Shown in pieces: positions 37,677 through 46,258 of a stretch of 64,000 nucleotides of DNA. Under the pieces are notes generated by a model. The model did not search any database, was not told the origin of the DNA, and was given only the letters and a program-made list of their open reading frames with translations. Source of the DNA: Arthrospira sp. PCC 9108 (lineage in GTDB: Bacteria > Cyanobacteriota > Cyanobacteriia > Cyanobacteriales > Microcoleaceae); assembly GCA_016745315.1 (NCBI GenBank), contig CP066886.1:6200501-6264500 (forward strand), read 5' to 3'. Each line of letters starts with the position of its first letter. The first letter of the stretch is position 1. The position numbers and the translations under genes were made by a program.

Positions 37677-38318
37677 ATGCCATTAAATGATGCTTACGAT
37701 AAATATAAAGCAAATTTTGTTGCTAAACTAGCGGAACCGAAAGGCACTTGTATCGGCAGGAGTTTGATGGTTGAGGCTCCAGTAGACAAGACATCAAAGT
37801 ATGTTATCCCAATGCCTATGTTGCTGCTTTATACGCTATCCGATAACGCCGTAACACAGGAACCCGTCCTGGTGCGAGACTTAACTATCTGGAGACCTCC
37901 CGTTAGTGGAACTACATCAACTAATGCTAATAGGCGTAATATCATACCAGGGGCTAGAGTTAGGTCATGGAAACGTATAGAGTACACAAAGATTTTTGTA
38001 GAAGCTCCTGCCTCTATGGGTGGAGTATGGAGAACATATCGCACATCAGGAGTTAACGCGGGTGATAGGAAGCTAAGATTTATTGGTTTAAAAGTTCCTC
38101 AAATTTTCTCGATTAATTCCTTGCTATATGTTTTTGCTCATTACTGGAGCAAACAACCCGCGAGTATTAGAACCTATAACTCAATGTTTCGTATTCCGGC
38201 TGAATCTGAAATTACCCTCGATAACCTAGGAGAACTAACCACAGGTAGAACTGAAGCAGCTAATCAAGTACAAGGAAACCTTAGCGCTTTACCTGAGACA
38301 ACAGGCAACAATCCATAA
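37677..38318 (+). CDS. 213-residue element protein, candidate structural protein
   Basis: A protein of mixed composition with beta-rich stretches (YVIPMPMLLLYTLSDNAVTQ, then VRDLTIWRPP and KLRFIGLKVPQIF) and few cysteines. Its C-terminal tail is flexible. No family recognised; a jelly-roll-type virion protein is possible but cannot be shown without structure prediction. It sits 36 bases after a strong stem-loop that follows the 83-residue gene. A weak terminator-like stem and TTTTTT (about 38347-38379) come after it. Confidence 0.55.
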   Translation: MPLNDAYDKYKANFVAKLAEPKGTCIGRSLMVEAPVDKTSKYVIPMPMLLLYTLSDNAVTQEPVLVRDLTIWRPPVSGTTSTNANRRNIIPGARVRSWKRIEYTKIFVEAPASMGGVWRTYRTSGVNAGDRKLRFIGLKVPQIFSINSLLYVFAHYWSKQPASIRTYNSMFRIPAESEITLDNLGELTTGRTEAANQVQGNLSALPETTGNNP

Positions 38319-38511
38319 TAACTATCTTGTTACTAAGTATATACCCGTTAACTCACAAAATAGGATTAACGAGTTTTTTGTATTGGTTATTATTTGTACA
38401 TTCTATATATACTTAATGTAATACTTGATATTTTTATAAATAAGTGTAAATTGTATAATTTATGTTTATTTTTAATAAATTAATTAGATAAGATAATTTT
38501 AATTAAATACA

Positions 38512-38976
38512 GTGAATTCAAAAGAGCAAGGTAACTATACAGTTACAGAATCAATTGAAGGTAGCGTAACTGTAGAAAATGTAACTAATGTCAATACTAA
38601 TAAAGTATTGACTCCTACAGAATACCAAGAGACGTTGAGTCGGTTTAATCAGTTTACTAAGTTTCTGGAGTTGGTTAATACTTACCTTCCTTACCCCAAA
38701 ACTTCATTAATTCAATCATTGACCAACAAACTCCAAACGTCGGAGATTATCAACTCAAATACCTTTTATCTGACATATTCAGAGATTGCCACACTTAAAC
38801 GAGTCACCAACGCAATCCTGACGCTATTAAAAGCAGGTGGAGTAAAGCTACCTCGTAAGGTTACGGGAGCCATCCAAGATGATATTAACGCCCTCGAAGA
38901 CCATCTATTGGGCTCTGAGAGTGATTTAGAGGATGAAGATAATGAAGTCAACCCATTTTCTAGTTGGTTAGATTAA
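38512..38976 (+). CDS. Unknown helical protein of the element (GTG start)
   Basis: A 154-residue protein starting at GTG 38512; no good ribosome binding site is seen. It has a Thr/Val/Asn-rich start (NYTVTESIEGSVTVENVTNV), then helices (about 35-135) and an acidic tail (SESDLEDEDNEVNPF). No family recognised. It is followed by the 12-bp inverted repeat at 38995-39047. The 190-base AT-rich spacer before it may contain its promoter. Confidence 0.5.
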   Translation: MNSKEQGNYTVTESIEGSVTVENVTNVNTNKVLTPTEYQETLSRFNQFTKFLELVNTYLPYPKTSLIQSLTNKLQTSEIINSNTFYLTYSEIATLKRVTNAILTLLKAGGVKLPRKVTGAIQDDINALEDHLLGSESDLEDEDNEVNPFSSWLD

Positions 38977-38994
38977 TCCCACACCAAAAACAAA

Positions 38995-39047
38995 ACCGCT
39001 TATGTGTAAATTTTTTAGGGACTCTATTTTAAAAGCACATAAGCGGT
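38995..39047. repeat. 12-bp perfect inverted repeat with 29-base loop
   Basis: ACCGCTTATGTG (38995-39006) is the exact reverse complement of CACATAAGCGGT (39036-39047). The loop is AT-rich with a TTTTTT run. Another palindromic motif (AGGTTAGGCTTAACCT, about 39101-39116) follows in the same non-coding 160-base stretch. It could be a terminator, a replication origin or a recombination site. Confidence 0.5.
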
Positions 39048-39138
39048 AGCCACTAAGCATTAGGAAATTATAGCATGATACCACGTCATTGGGTCCGAGG
39101 TTAGGCTTAACCTACGAAACATCACGTTAACCCCCTTG

Positions 39139-39426
39139 ATGTATATCGGTCATTCCCTATATATCAAAGTTCCAATTTCAGGCGTAAAGGGGTTTACGTG
39201 GCCATCAACTTTAGTTAAGTTTGATAAGGATTTTATTGCTTATTTTATAGGCGAAATTCTTAAAAAATTAATCCCATTACATCCTGACAAACTTGAGGAA
39301 ATTTGTACAGAAGCCCTAGAGTTCTACAGAGAAGAATGGAATATATATCAAGCCGAAAACGGCGGGGATAGAGAACCTGATAATCCTAATACATCTTTCG
39401 GAGTGTACCCAAAAGATGAAAAATAA
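39139..39426 (+). CDS. Small unknown protein of the element
   Basis: A 95-residue protein from the ATG at 39139 (a TTG just before it is unlikely). It has a hydrophobic start (MYIGHSLYIKVPISGVKGF), a helical middle (EEICTEALEFYREEWNIYQ) and a polar tail. Its end overlaps the next gene by 11 bases, consistent with a compact operon. No family recognised. Confidence 0.5.
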   Translation: MYIGHSLYIKVPISGVKGFTWPSTLVKFDKDFIAYFIGEILKKLIPLHPDKLEEICTEALEFYREEWNIYQAENGGDREPDNPNTSFGVYPKDEK

Positions 39427-39820
39427 ATACAATGCTAGAGGACAAAAAATAGACGGCTATTATTTTCCAAGTGCATTTGAATGTAGGGTTTATCACCTTC
39501 TACGAAAACATGATAATCAATTAATTGTTCACCCTAAAATGACATTAATTGAACATGCAAAACCTTGGAAAAATATCACCTGGATTCCAGATTTTTAGAG
39601 TCCGTTCTTTAATCGTTACATCGAAGTTAAGGGAGTATTAACTGATTCATTTAAGCTAAAAATGCAGTTATTGCAGTACCTTAATCCTGGTTTAGTCAAT
39701 CAGTGTTGGTTTGTTATAAGGGGGACATCCTACCGATGGCAAGGCATCTCATTTATCAATATCGACGAGTTTAAGGGGCTTTGGAAAAACTTAGAGATTC
39801 CAAGGGTAAACAATGAATAA
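39416..39820 (+). pseudogene. PD-(D/E)XK-like nuclease (DUF1064-type) with an in-frame TAG
   Basis: The single frame begins KNKYNARGQKIDGYYFPSAF with a conserved ExxxY-type helix (ECRVYHLLRK). It continues to WIPDF and hits TAG at 39596-39598. It resumes with RYIEVKGVLTDSFKLKMQLL and runs to TAA at 39818-39820. The spacing Asp (WIPDF), then Glu-X-Lys (IEVKG), plus the following Phe-Lys-Leu-Lys, matches phage DUF1064-type nucleases or resolvases. Without the TAG it would be about 134 residues, a normal size. The next gene starts inside its last codons. Confidence 0.65.
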
Positions 39821-40178
39821 ACTGCACTACAAGGGGTTATTTTCCATTGACGGTGAGTTAATAAACACCACCTATAACCCACACCTATTTGAGTCAGAAA
39901 CCACTCAAATAGCCTACCGGATACTAACCCCTATAAAGGAACATAAAACCCAGGAAATCCTTGATTTAGCTTATTCCTATATGGGTTGTTATAGCCCTAG
40001 GGGGGACTACAGAGGTCACGCTACAGCAAGGTTGACAAATGAAGGCAGCCTACGAGTATCAATTGTTGGTAACCCTCAATTTTGGGAGGTATGCAAAAAA
40101 ATTTCAAACGTCATAATCAATCATCAAAGGATAGTTAATCATGAGTATCGGATATTACGGCAAAAAACAGGACGATAA
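39813..40178 (+). CDS. Unknown protein of the element
   Basis: A 121-residue protein whose ATG at 39813 overlaps the nuclease-like frame, and whose end overlaps the following gene by 38 bases. Composition is polar with several Tyr, Arg and Cys residues (AYSYMGCYSPRGDYRGHATA). No family recognised. The overlaps suggest coupled translation in an operon running from about 39139 to 40857. Confidence 0.55.
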   Translation: MNKLHYKGLFSIDGELINTTYNPHLFESETTQIAYRILTPIKEHKTQEILDLAYSYMGCYSPRGDYRGHATARLTNEGSLRVSIVGNPQFWEVCKKISNVIINHQRIVNHEYRILRQKTGR

Positions 40179-40857
40179 ATTTAGTTATTGCAGTGCAGTT
40201 AAGCCCGGTGAAACGGCAACCTTTCTAATTGTTGATTATGCATAATTCCGAATTAAGTCACCTCATTTATGGATATTCGGGAAAGGTGTATCAGGGGATT
40301 TTTCTAACTTCAATGATAGGGATTGGAGTTATTCCAAAGGTGATAAAGAATTAATTGCTGTACGGTTTTATATTGAAAAATACGAGACTGAATATAACGG
40401 CAAAAAACGAGAATATAGCCCTACATCTCCAGAACTCGCATTGCTTAAAATAGTCGAAAGTGACTCAATGCTTACAGACGGTTCTGTGATGTTTACAGCA
40501 ACAATAAATCTAAGTCAATCATCAGTCAGACCTTCTGACAGGATATTAGAGGGAAATATCGGAGACGATAATTTAAACTCTGATATTTCTAATATCTTAG
40601 AAATTGAATGTATTAATCCATTCAATCAATCTTTCGCTACTTACTCAATCGGAGATATTGACGCTTTCATTGAATCCAAAACTAAAAATAAAGCAGGATT
40701 TAATGGAAAGGCAAAATACAAAACCTTCGAGGAAAGGTTAACAGAAGGGGCTAAGGTTTTGGATTGTGACCCTAGCTTTGAGAGTCTTTATAACAAGGTT
40801 AAACAACTTGATTCTAATGTATTAATTGCATTAATTGAATTACTGCGATTAATGTAG
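40141..40857 (+). pseudogene. Unknown element gene with an in-frame TAA
   Basis: From the ATG at 40141 the frame reads MSIGYYGKKQDDKFSYCSAV, reaches TAA at 40243-40245, and then continues open for 203 codons (FRIKSPHLWIFGKGVSGDFS and onward) to TAG at 40857. Sequence on both sides has the same coding character and the frame does not change, so a point mutation is the simplest cause. A TTG at 40441 is an unlikely restart. Position between a nuclease-like gene and the ATPase suggests a DNA-metabolism role (inference). Confidence 0.6.
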
Positions 40858-40868
40858 TCACAAATAAA

Positions 40869-40892
40869 TCCCCCCTAAATATTTAGGGGGGA
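40869..40892 (+). terminator. 24-base perfect inverted repeat after the 40141-40857 gene
   Basis: TCCCCCCTAAAT (40869-40880) is directly followed by its exact reverse complement (40881-40892). It begins 11 bases past the stop and precedes the ATPase gene. It probably works as a terminator or mRNA-end stem; there is no U tract. Confidence 0.55.
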
Positions 40893-40942
40893 ATAACCAC
40901 CATACCATGTCAACAAGTCAAGAGCGATAAGAGGTTACTACC

Positions 40943-42142
40943 ATGTCTGAGGACTATATTGATTATAGACTAATTAGAAGTCAGATGTCATCTGAACTAG
41001 AAGAAATAATCACAGAAGGCAACCTGGGTGAGCAATTAGAGTCTGTTTTACGGGCTGTCTGTGTTCTGCCATATCCTGATATTCAGTTTCCAATTATCGC
41101 CTCGTTTATAGCGTCTCCAGTAACGTTAATGTCTACCGCTGGTATCCTGTTCCTTTGGGGGTCTAGCGGTACTGGAAAGTCACAGATAGCTACCGTAGCA
41201 TCTGAACTATACAAGACAACCTCGGTGCTTGCTAATAGCACTTTCGCTTCACTGAGAAACAAGATACAACATGAACGATTTTATGACCCCCTTCAATGTG
41301 AATTTGAGAAAAATTTTATATTGGTATGGGAAGATATCACCCCTAGCTTATTAATTGAAAATGAGAATATGTTATCGCTTTTCAAGGTGTTAAACCGCAA
41401 AAATAGCCGAATAACCATCAGTAGTCAGACACCGGGAACTAACATGATTTTTAATGCTTTCGCTTTAAAGGTGATTAATTCAATACATCCATTGTGGACA
41501 TTGTGGGAGTTAAACGAACTCAAAAGACGGATGTTTCCTATATGGTTTAAAAAACGAGAGACTATGACATCAGAGGAATATAGGGGGAATAGTTACGAGT
41601 TAAGTGATTTAAACGATGTAGAGGATATTACGCTTGATAAATTATCATCTCAATTAGAAATTTTCTGGAGAAATATCGATAACTGCAATCAATACAGCAA
41701 GGTCAAAAAACAACTACAGAAACACAAAAAAGATATCATTAACGCTAGGTTATCAAGTGAAATTATTGTCACTCATTCATTGATTTATCAATTATCTATC
41801 AATGAATCAATTAAACGCTTCAATGATTACTGGGATTTTGTTAATGAAAAAATCTTGACTATATCATCAGGTACTGAACAATTTTTAGACAGTTTTATCA
41901 CTCAAAGTATTGAGGCAAAAATGAAACAAAACAATCAGGCAATTAACGCGGGATGTCCTGAGTTAACCGAGGTTGTAACTGATATCGACCCGAAAGCGTT
42001 AAAAGAAGCCATTGAGAGAGCTAAAACAGATGGATATCTTGATAGTCGCGTTAATGTTTCAGAGTTGACTAATCTAATGAAAAATAGAGGATATAATATG
42101 ATTAATCAGAACAGCAAAAATGTTTGGAAACACATCATATAG
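40943..42142 (+). CDS. P-loop ATPase with C-terminal helical region
   Basis: A 399-residue protein with Walker A WGSSGTGKS (residues 72-80) and a probable Walker B FILVWED (125-131), then SRITISSQTPGTN, which could be a sensor strand. The layout resembles viral or plasmid replication ATPases (helicase-loader or superfamily 3-like), but no specific family can be named. The C-terminal 60 residues (LKEAIERAKTDGYLDSRVNV onward) look like a winged-helix module. A ribosome binding site (AGAGGT) precedes the ATG. It heads a run of small genes to 43336. Confidence 0.7.
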   Translation: MSEDYIDYRLIRSQMSSELEEIITEGNLGEQLESVLRAVCVLPYPDIQFPIIASFIASPVTLMSTAGILFLWGSSGTGKSQIATVASELYKTTSVLANSTFASLRNKIQHERFYDPLQCEFEKNFILVWEDITPSLLIENENMLSLFKVLNRKNSRITISSQTPGTNMIFNAFALKVINSIHPLWTLWELNELKRRMFPIWFKKRETMTSEEYRGNSYELSDLNDVEDITLDKLSSQLEIFWRNIDNCNQYSKVKKQLQKHKKDIINARLSSEIIVTHSLIYQLSINESIKRFNDYWDFVNEKILTISSGTEQFLDSFITQSIEAKMKQNNQAINAGCPELTEVVTDIDPKALKEAIERAKTDGYLDSRVNVSELTNLMKNRGYNMINQNSKNVWKHII

Positions 42143-42154
42143 GAGACCAAAAAA

Positions 42155-42379
42155 ATGACTAAACCTCCCAACACAAATGCCATTATAAAGGCACGGTTTA
42201 AAACATTTAAACAAATGGTAGATAGTACAGTCTACAACGCTAATAAAGAAGACGCTAAGGAAACGTTAATTTCAATAATGAATGATTGCGAGGTTGAGTT
42301 ATCCTTAGCAGAAGCGAAAAAACAATTATCGCTCAAACAGCTTAATTATATTCAGCATTTACTAACCAAAATCGAATAA
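42155..42379 (+). CDS. Small helical protein of the element
   Basis: A 74-residue, mostly helical protein rich in Lys, starting 12 bases after the ATPase stop. It ends in QLNYIQHLLTKIE. No family recognised. The short gap suggests cotranscription with the ATPase gene. Confidence 0.5.
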   Translation: MTKPPNTNAIIKARFKTFKQMVDSTVYNANKEDAKETLISIMNDCEVELSLAEAKKQLSLKQLNYIQHLLTKIE

Positions 42380-42441
42380 TTTAAACCCGTCCGAAATGAC
42401 GTTAAACTATCACAACTTAACCACTATCAAAGGATAAAACC

Positions 42442-42720
42442 ATGTCAATCAAATTAAGTACACCCGGATTAAACGTAGTAGAATATAGCTACATGAGTAA
42501 TCGATTAAATCCTAACGTTGTAGGATTACTTGACTTAGTAGAACTTGCTATCACACCTGAACAATTTGATGAAATTGTCGAATTTATTCAAATCCACAGG
42601 CATTTTTTAAACGCGGAAATCGAGTTACTCAAAGGCATTGAAGCCTTGCTTAATGCAAAAATTACAGAACACAACAATAGTCAAAATCACCCCGATAATG
42701 ATGATCACAAGTTCAATTAA
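42442..42720 (+). CDS. Small unknown protein of the element
   Basis: A 92-residue protein with a beta-like start (MSIKLSTPGLNVVEYSYMSN), then acidic helices (about 25-75) and a polar tail. It follows the preceding small gene after 62 bases. No family recognised. Confidence 0.5.
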   Translation: MSIKLSTPGLNVVEYSYMSNRLNPNVVGLLDLVELAITPEQFDEIVEFIQIHRHFLNAEIELLKGIEALLNAKITEHNNSQNHPDNDDHKFN

Positions 42721-42738
42721 TCAATAGGAAATAAAGCC

Positions 42739-43023
42739 ATGAATGAGTTTGAACAAGAAAAAATGATGGTTATTGCAGAAATGGCTAGGGAGATTTACAT
42801 TCAAATGATGTCACGAGATATCTCCTATTCCAATCAGGATACTAGGGTGACATTAGCCGAAATATCTCATAACGCCGCTGTTGATTTTATGATGGTACAC
42901 GAGAAATGGGTAGAATCTCAGTATCCAATTATTACTCGATTTGATTCAGGTATAATATCACCTGAATGCAACCTTAATGGTTATAACAGCGATATCCTAC
43001 TGGGAGGTGATTTTCATGCCTAA
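42739..43023 (+). CDS. Small unknown protein of the element
   Basis: A 94-residue protein with a helical, Met-rich beginning (EQEKMMVIAEMAREIYIQMM). It starts 18 bases after the previous gene and overlaps the next by 8 bases, consistent with one operon. No family recognised. Confidence 0.5.
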   Translation: MNEFEQEKMMVIAEMAREIYIQMMSRDISYSNQDTRVTLAEISHNAAVDFMMVHEKWVESQYPIITRFDSGIISPECNLNGYNSDILLGGDFHA

Positions 43024-43336
43024 GCTACTCCCGGTAGTCACACTAACAGGGTCTTACAAAGGGTTTCTGGTAGGTCATGGTAATATCTGTATCGAAGTAG
43101 GTTCTTTAGAATGGTTTAAATACCTAGAAACCCATAAATCCTTTTCAGTGGAGGTTAATGGTAAACGATTTACAGCGTGCAAAAAACTCTCAATCAATGG
43201 TTTTACCTACTGGAACCTCAAAGGGTGGGATGGTAGCGTCAATCATCACATCTACGTTGGAAAATCTGACCAAGTTACTGTAGACAAGTTAATAGACGTA
43301 GCTAACGCTATGGTTACTAAGTGCAGAAAACCCTAA
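43016..43336 (+). CDS. Small unknown protein, last gene of the element's plus-strand array
   Basis: About 106 residues from the ATG at 43016, which is preceded by a strong GGAGGTGA ribosome binding site and overlaps the upstream stop. The frame is open to 42977, but the ribosome binding site favours 43016. Beta-rich composition (LLPVVTLTGSYKGFLVGHGN) suggests a small globular domain. No family recognised. Confidence 0.55.
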   Translation: MPKLLPVVTLTGSYKGFLVGHGNICIEVGSLEWFKYLETHKSFSVEVNGKRFTACKKLSINGFTYWNLKGWDGSVNHHIYVGKSDQVTVDKLIDVANAMVTKCRKP

Positions 43337-44237
43337 ACCCTAACAGCTAACAGCTAACCCTAACTCAATAACTTAAATGGCCCCTATGGTTTCTGACTGT
43401 AGGGGGTGTCTGCATATTTTTTGTTTCCTGGCTCTGGAAAACCAGGCCAGGAAATCATTTATATGAATGCTTGCCTCTAATTTACCTACAATAAACACCC
43501 TAAGCCAAAACCTTAACCCGTCTATTAGGGGTAATCATCCCGTGCGGAACTCAGTACCCCTATAAATTGGAGACTTGCTGAGGATTATGTAGGTATCAGC
43601 GAGAGATGACGAAACAAGTTACCAGTTGAAAAGTTGTTTAGGGGTATCGGGTTGGTTCCGGTAGATGATAGTTCAGATTATGCGATCGCATTTTGTTGGT
43701 AGCGAGTAGGCTCCCCAATATTTCCCCAATAACCTGACTCCCATAGATAACCGGATAGGCAGCCTAATATCTTTGTACATTGATAGGAGTATCGTTGTAC
43801 ATTGATAACCTAGTGGGTTCCCCCTACGGCTACCTACGGCTATCGTGTTGACTTTGAGCCATAGATAAATCCCACTGCGATCGCACTCATACCTTTCTAT
43901 GGTTAGCACTGGTAGCTTTAGGTAATACCCTGCAAAATTGAACCCATACCCTCCCCCTAACCGAAACAAGCACTATTGGGGAAACGAACGATGTGATAGC
44001 AGTCAATGGTGAGGAACGAACCGATAGGCTTGCCATTGACGGGTATCACAAGGGAGTTACCCTATCGGTGTTTGGTTGGGGGGTGGTATGAGTGTTTGAC
44101 AGATTAATTAAGTTGTGCTTGTTGACTGAGTAATCATCCTATTGACAGAATTATTTTCCTGTGCTAGGACTAGATTGTGAGTAATATCTGAGTAATTCAA
44201 TAGGATATAGGGGTTGAGTAATAACCCGCTATCGCTG
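43337..44237. other. Non-coding 0.9-kb junction region
   Basis: No convincing gene is seen; the longest open frame (43673-43969, minus) has no family likeness or ribosome binding site. Contents: CCCCTA/TAGGGG stem (43381-43406) with a following T run, an 8-bp stem TTTCCTGG/CCAGGAAA (43424-43454), two HIP1 octamers (43682 and 43878), a 13-base direct repeat TTGTACATTGATA (43773 and 43795), and the pseudoknot-like fold at 43992-44069. The element presumably ends within the first few hundred bases. Confidence 0.5.
43992..44069. ncRNA. H-type pseudoknot-like fold in non-coding DNA
   Basis: Stem 1 pairs TGTGATA (43992-43998) with TATCACA (44044-44050), and GTCAATGG (44002-44009) with CCATTGAC (44033-44040), separated by a symmetrical 3x3 internal loop. 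Within its loop, ACCGATAGG (44020-44028) is the exact complement of CCTATCGGT (44061-44069) outside. The nested-and-crossing arrangement is a classical pseudoknot. It could be a structured RNA or a protein-binding DNA site; no known family recognised and the strand is undecided. Confidence 0.45.
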
Positions 44238-46073
44238 TCAGGATAAGGGTTTATAGTTAACACGCTCTGACGCATCGCAACCGTCACCAAGAGTCAGGGG
44301 TTCTTGCTCGCGGATAGCCAAAGTAATCAAGGCAATTCCAATGGGAGCAGTTAGCAATGACAATCCCAAGTTAAATCGGTCGGCTAAAACTAATTGGATG
44401 TCTCGTTGTAAAAGTACCCTTATTTGCCTCAGAGGAGAAGGCTTAACCTGTTTTGGTTTATCTTTTAATTTTGTCGTCCTTTGATTGGCTTGATTGATTT
44501 CAGGAGAATTGGCATTAATTTTACCGGGAACAATCAGAGCGTCTAGGACATATTTTTGGTAGTCAGTATGCTGTTTAAATCGAGTATTCCACTGGTGGCA
44601 ATAATCTTCGATGGAGCAGCCTTGATTTTCTTCTGGAGACTTTTCCAGTTCATTATAAATTTCAGCAAAGTCATCCCGTCCTACATTAAAAAAACTAGGA
44701 GCTTCGCTAGGGGGTCCGAAGTAACAGAGATTTCCTCCCCTTCCCATAAAGGCAACGCGATCGCACAAAGTGATATTGGCAGTCGCATGGGTAACAAGAG
44801 CTACAGTTCGATTTTCTGAGTGAGCTAACTTTCGCAGAAGTTGCATCATTTTTTTGTCTAATCCTGGATCGAGTCCTGATGTGGGTTCGTCGAGGAAAAA
44901 TAACTTGGGGTCTGCTAAAAGTTCAACGCCAATGCTGACTCGCTTCAATTGACCACCACTTAGTTGGCTAATTAGGGTATGCCGTCGATCTAAAAGTTCA
45001 ATTTCAGTCAGAGTTTTTTGAATAACTGCCTCAATATTTGTATCAGGGGGAAGACGTAATTGAGCAGCAAAAGTGAGAACCCGATCAACCGTCAGATTTC
45101 TATGTACGATATCTTCTTGAGGTACATAGCCAATTTGGGTACGGTAGATATTAAAATTTTGTTGCAGGTCTGAGCCGTTTAAATAAACATATCCTCCAGA
45201 AAGAGGTTGAATACCTAGCAGTGTCTTCAAAAGAGTTGATTTTCCCGTTCCACTTCCGCCAACAATTGCAATCAGTTGACCGGGTTCGAGTGGAATTGAA
45301 ACACAATTGAGCAAAGTTTGGCTGTTTCGGGAATGTTTGGAAACAATGCGGGTAACTTCCCAAGCATCAAGACGCAATTTATCCCCCCGGTCTTGAAGGG
45401 TGAGGCGATCGCCACTCAACACCAAAATAAATGAACCGATGCGAATTGTGCAACCATCGGGAAGCCGCATGGATTGATTGACTTTCTGTTCGTTGACGAA
45501 AACACCATTTGTACTGTAGTCAAATAACTGGTAGTACCCACCATCAACCTTGTCAATGACAACGTGCTTTCTGGAAACCACAGGAGAATCAAGAACCAAG
45601 TTACAAGATGGGTCGCGACCTAGCATAATCGAACGGTTTTTGATACTAATTGATTGATTTCTCGTGGTGCTAGAGACAATGAATTTAGGGTTTTGGGGAT
45701 TATGGTATTTCAGACGAATGAGAGTCATAGGATCTTGACCAATTTGCAACTCATCCCCGTCGAATAATTGATAATATTCCACAACCCCTACCCGGCGTTG
45801 CTCAACAAGCAGTCCATTTCGACTGGGTTGGCGAGTACCATTTTTGGTGATACCGTCGTAAATCTCATATTCATCGCCGTGGCGAGTTAAAGTAGCCTGG
45901 TAACGAGAAATTGCTAACCAGTCTTCGGGAGTCTTTAAATCTGCATCAGTAGCCCTACCAAGTATCAGTTGAGCCTTTTTTAGTGGAAATTTGATGGTTT
46001 GGGTCTGGTTTGTCAGTTCCAGATATGGATCGGAAGATGTTTCAAGCTGGGTTTTAGGTAGACTATGGCTCAT
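44238..46073 (-). pseudogene. FHA-FHA-ABC transporter (ABCG-like), truncated in the membrane domain
   Basis: A 611-residue frame. Two FHA domains (about 25-105 and 130-225) bind phosphothreonine. The ABC ATPase (about 245-460) has GGSGTGKST (Walker A), LSGGQLKRVS (signature) and LFFLDEPTSGLDPG (Walker B). The ABC2-type permease begins at about 555, but only the first membrane segment is present (LTAPIGIALITLAI). The frame then reads GDGCDASERVNYKPLS and stops, so more than 200 residues usual for this family are missing. The break is at about 44262, next to the non-coding junction. It is divergent from a Ser/Thr kinase gene, its probable functional partner. Confidence 0.75.
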
Positions 46074-46258
46074 GGGTTATGAAAACTATGCTATTAAGTT
46101 TTTTATGTTAAATTTTTTCAAGGTCAATCCGTTAAAACTTAAAAGAAAATTTATATTTCTTGGCTTGAGTTTCAGAGTTAAGCGTGTTATTGTTGGAATA
46201 AATAGGTATAAGCAATAAAGACAGTTCGTACTTAGAATGAACTGGTTAAGGAATTACT

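Larger units (their letters stand above)
28530..43400. mobile_element. AT-rich virus-like or satellite-like integrated element
   Basis: This segment differs from its surroundings: AT-rich, no GCGATCGC site seen, and packed with short overlapping genes of unfamiliar sequence. Minus-strand genes (28592-33785) look like fibre or spike proteins. The plus-strand array (33864-43336) includes two short genes with strong stem-loops, a nuclease-like gene and a P-loop ATPase. I recognise no integrase, terminase, portal, capsid or tail tube. The left edge lies against kdpF; the right edge lies somewhere between 43336 and the HIP1 site at 43681. No direct repeat of the ends was found by eye. Confidence 0.6.

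Noticed and set aside
33864..43336. Stop-codon reassignment in the element
   Set aside because: Both TAG and TAA occur inside genes, but both are also used as normal terminators (for example TAG at 36724, 37596, 40857 and 42142; TAA at 38318, 42379 and 43336). Point-mutation decay is simpler.
43673..43969. 98-residue minus-strand open frame as a gene
   Set aside because: No ribosome binding site, no family likeness, atypical composition, and it lies in an area of repeats and stems.
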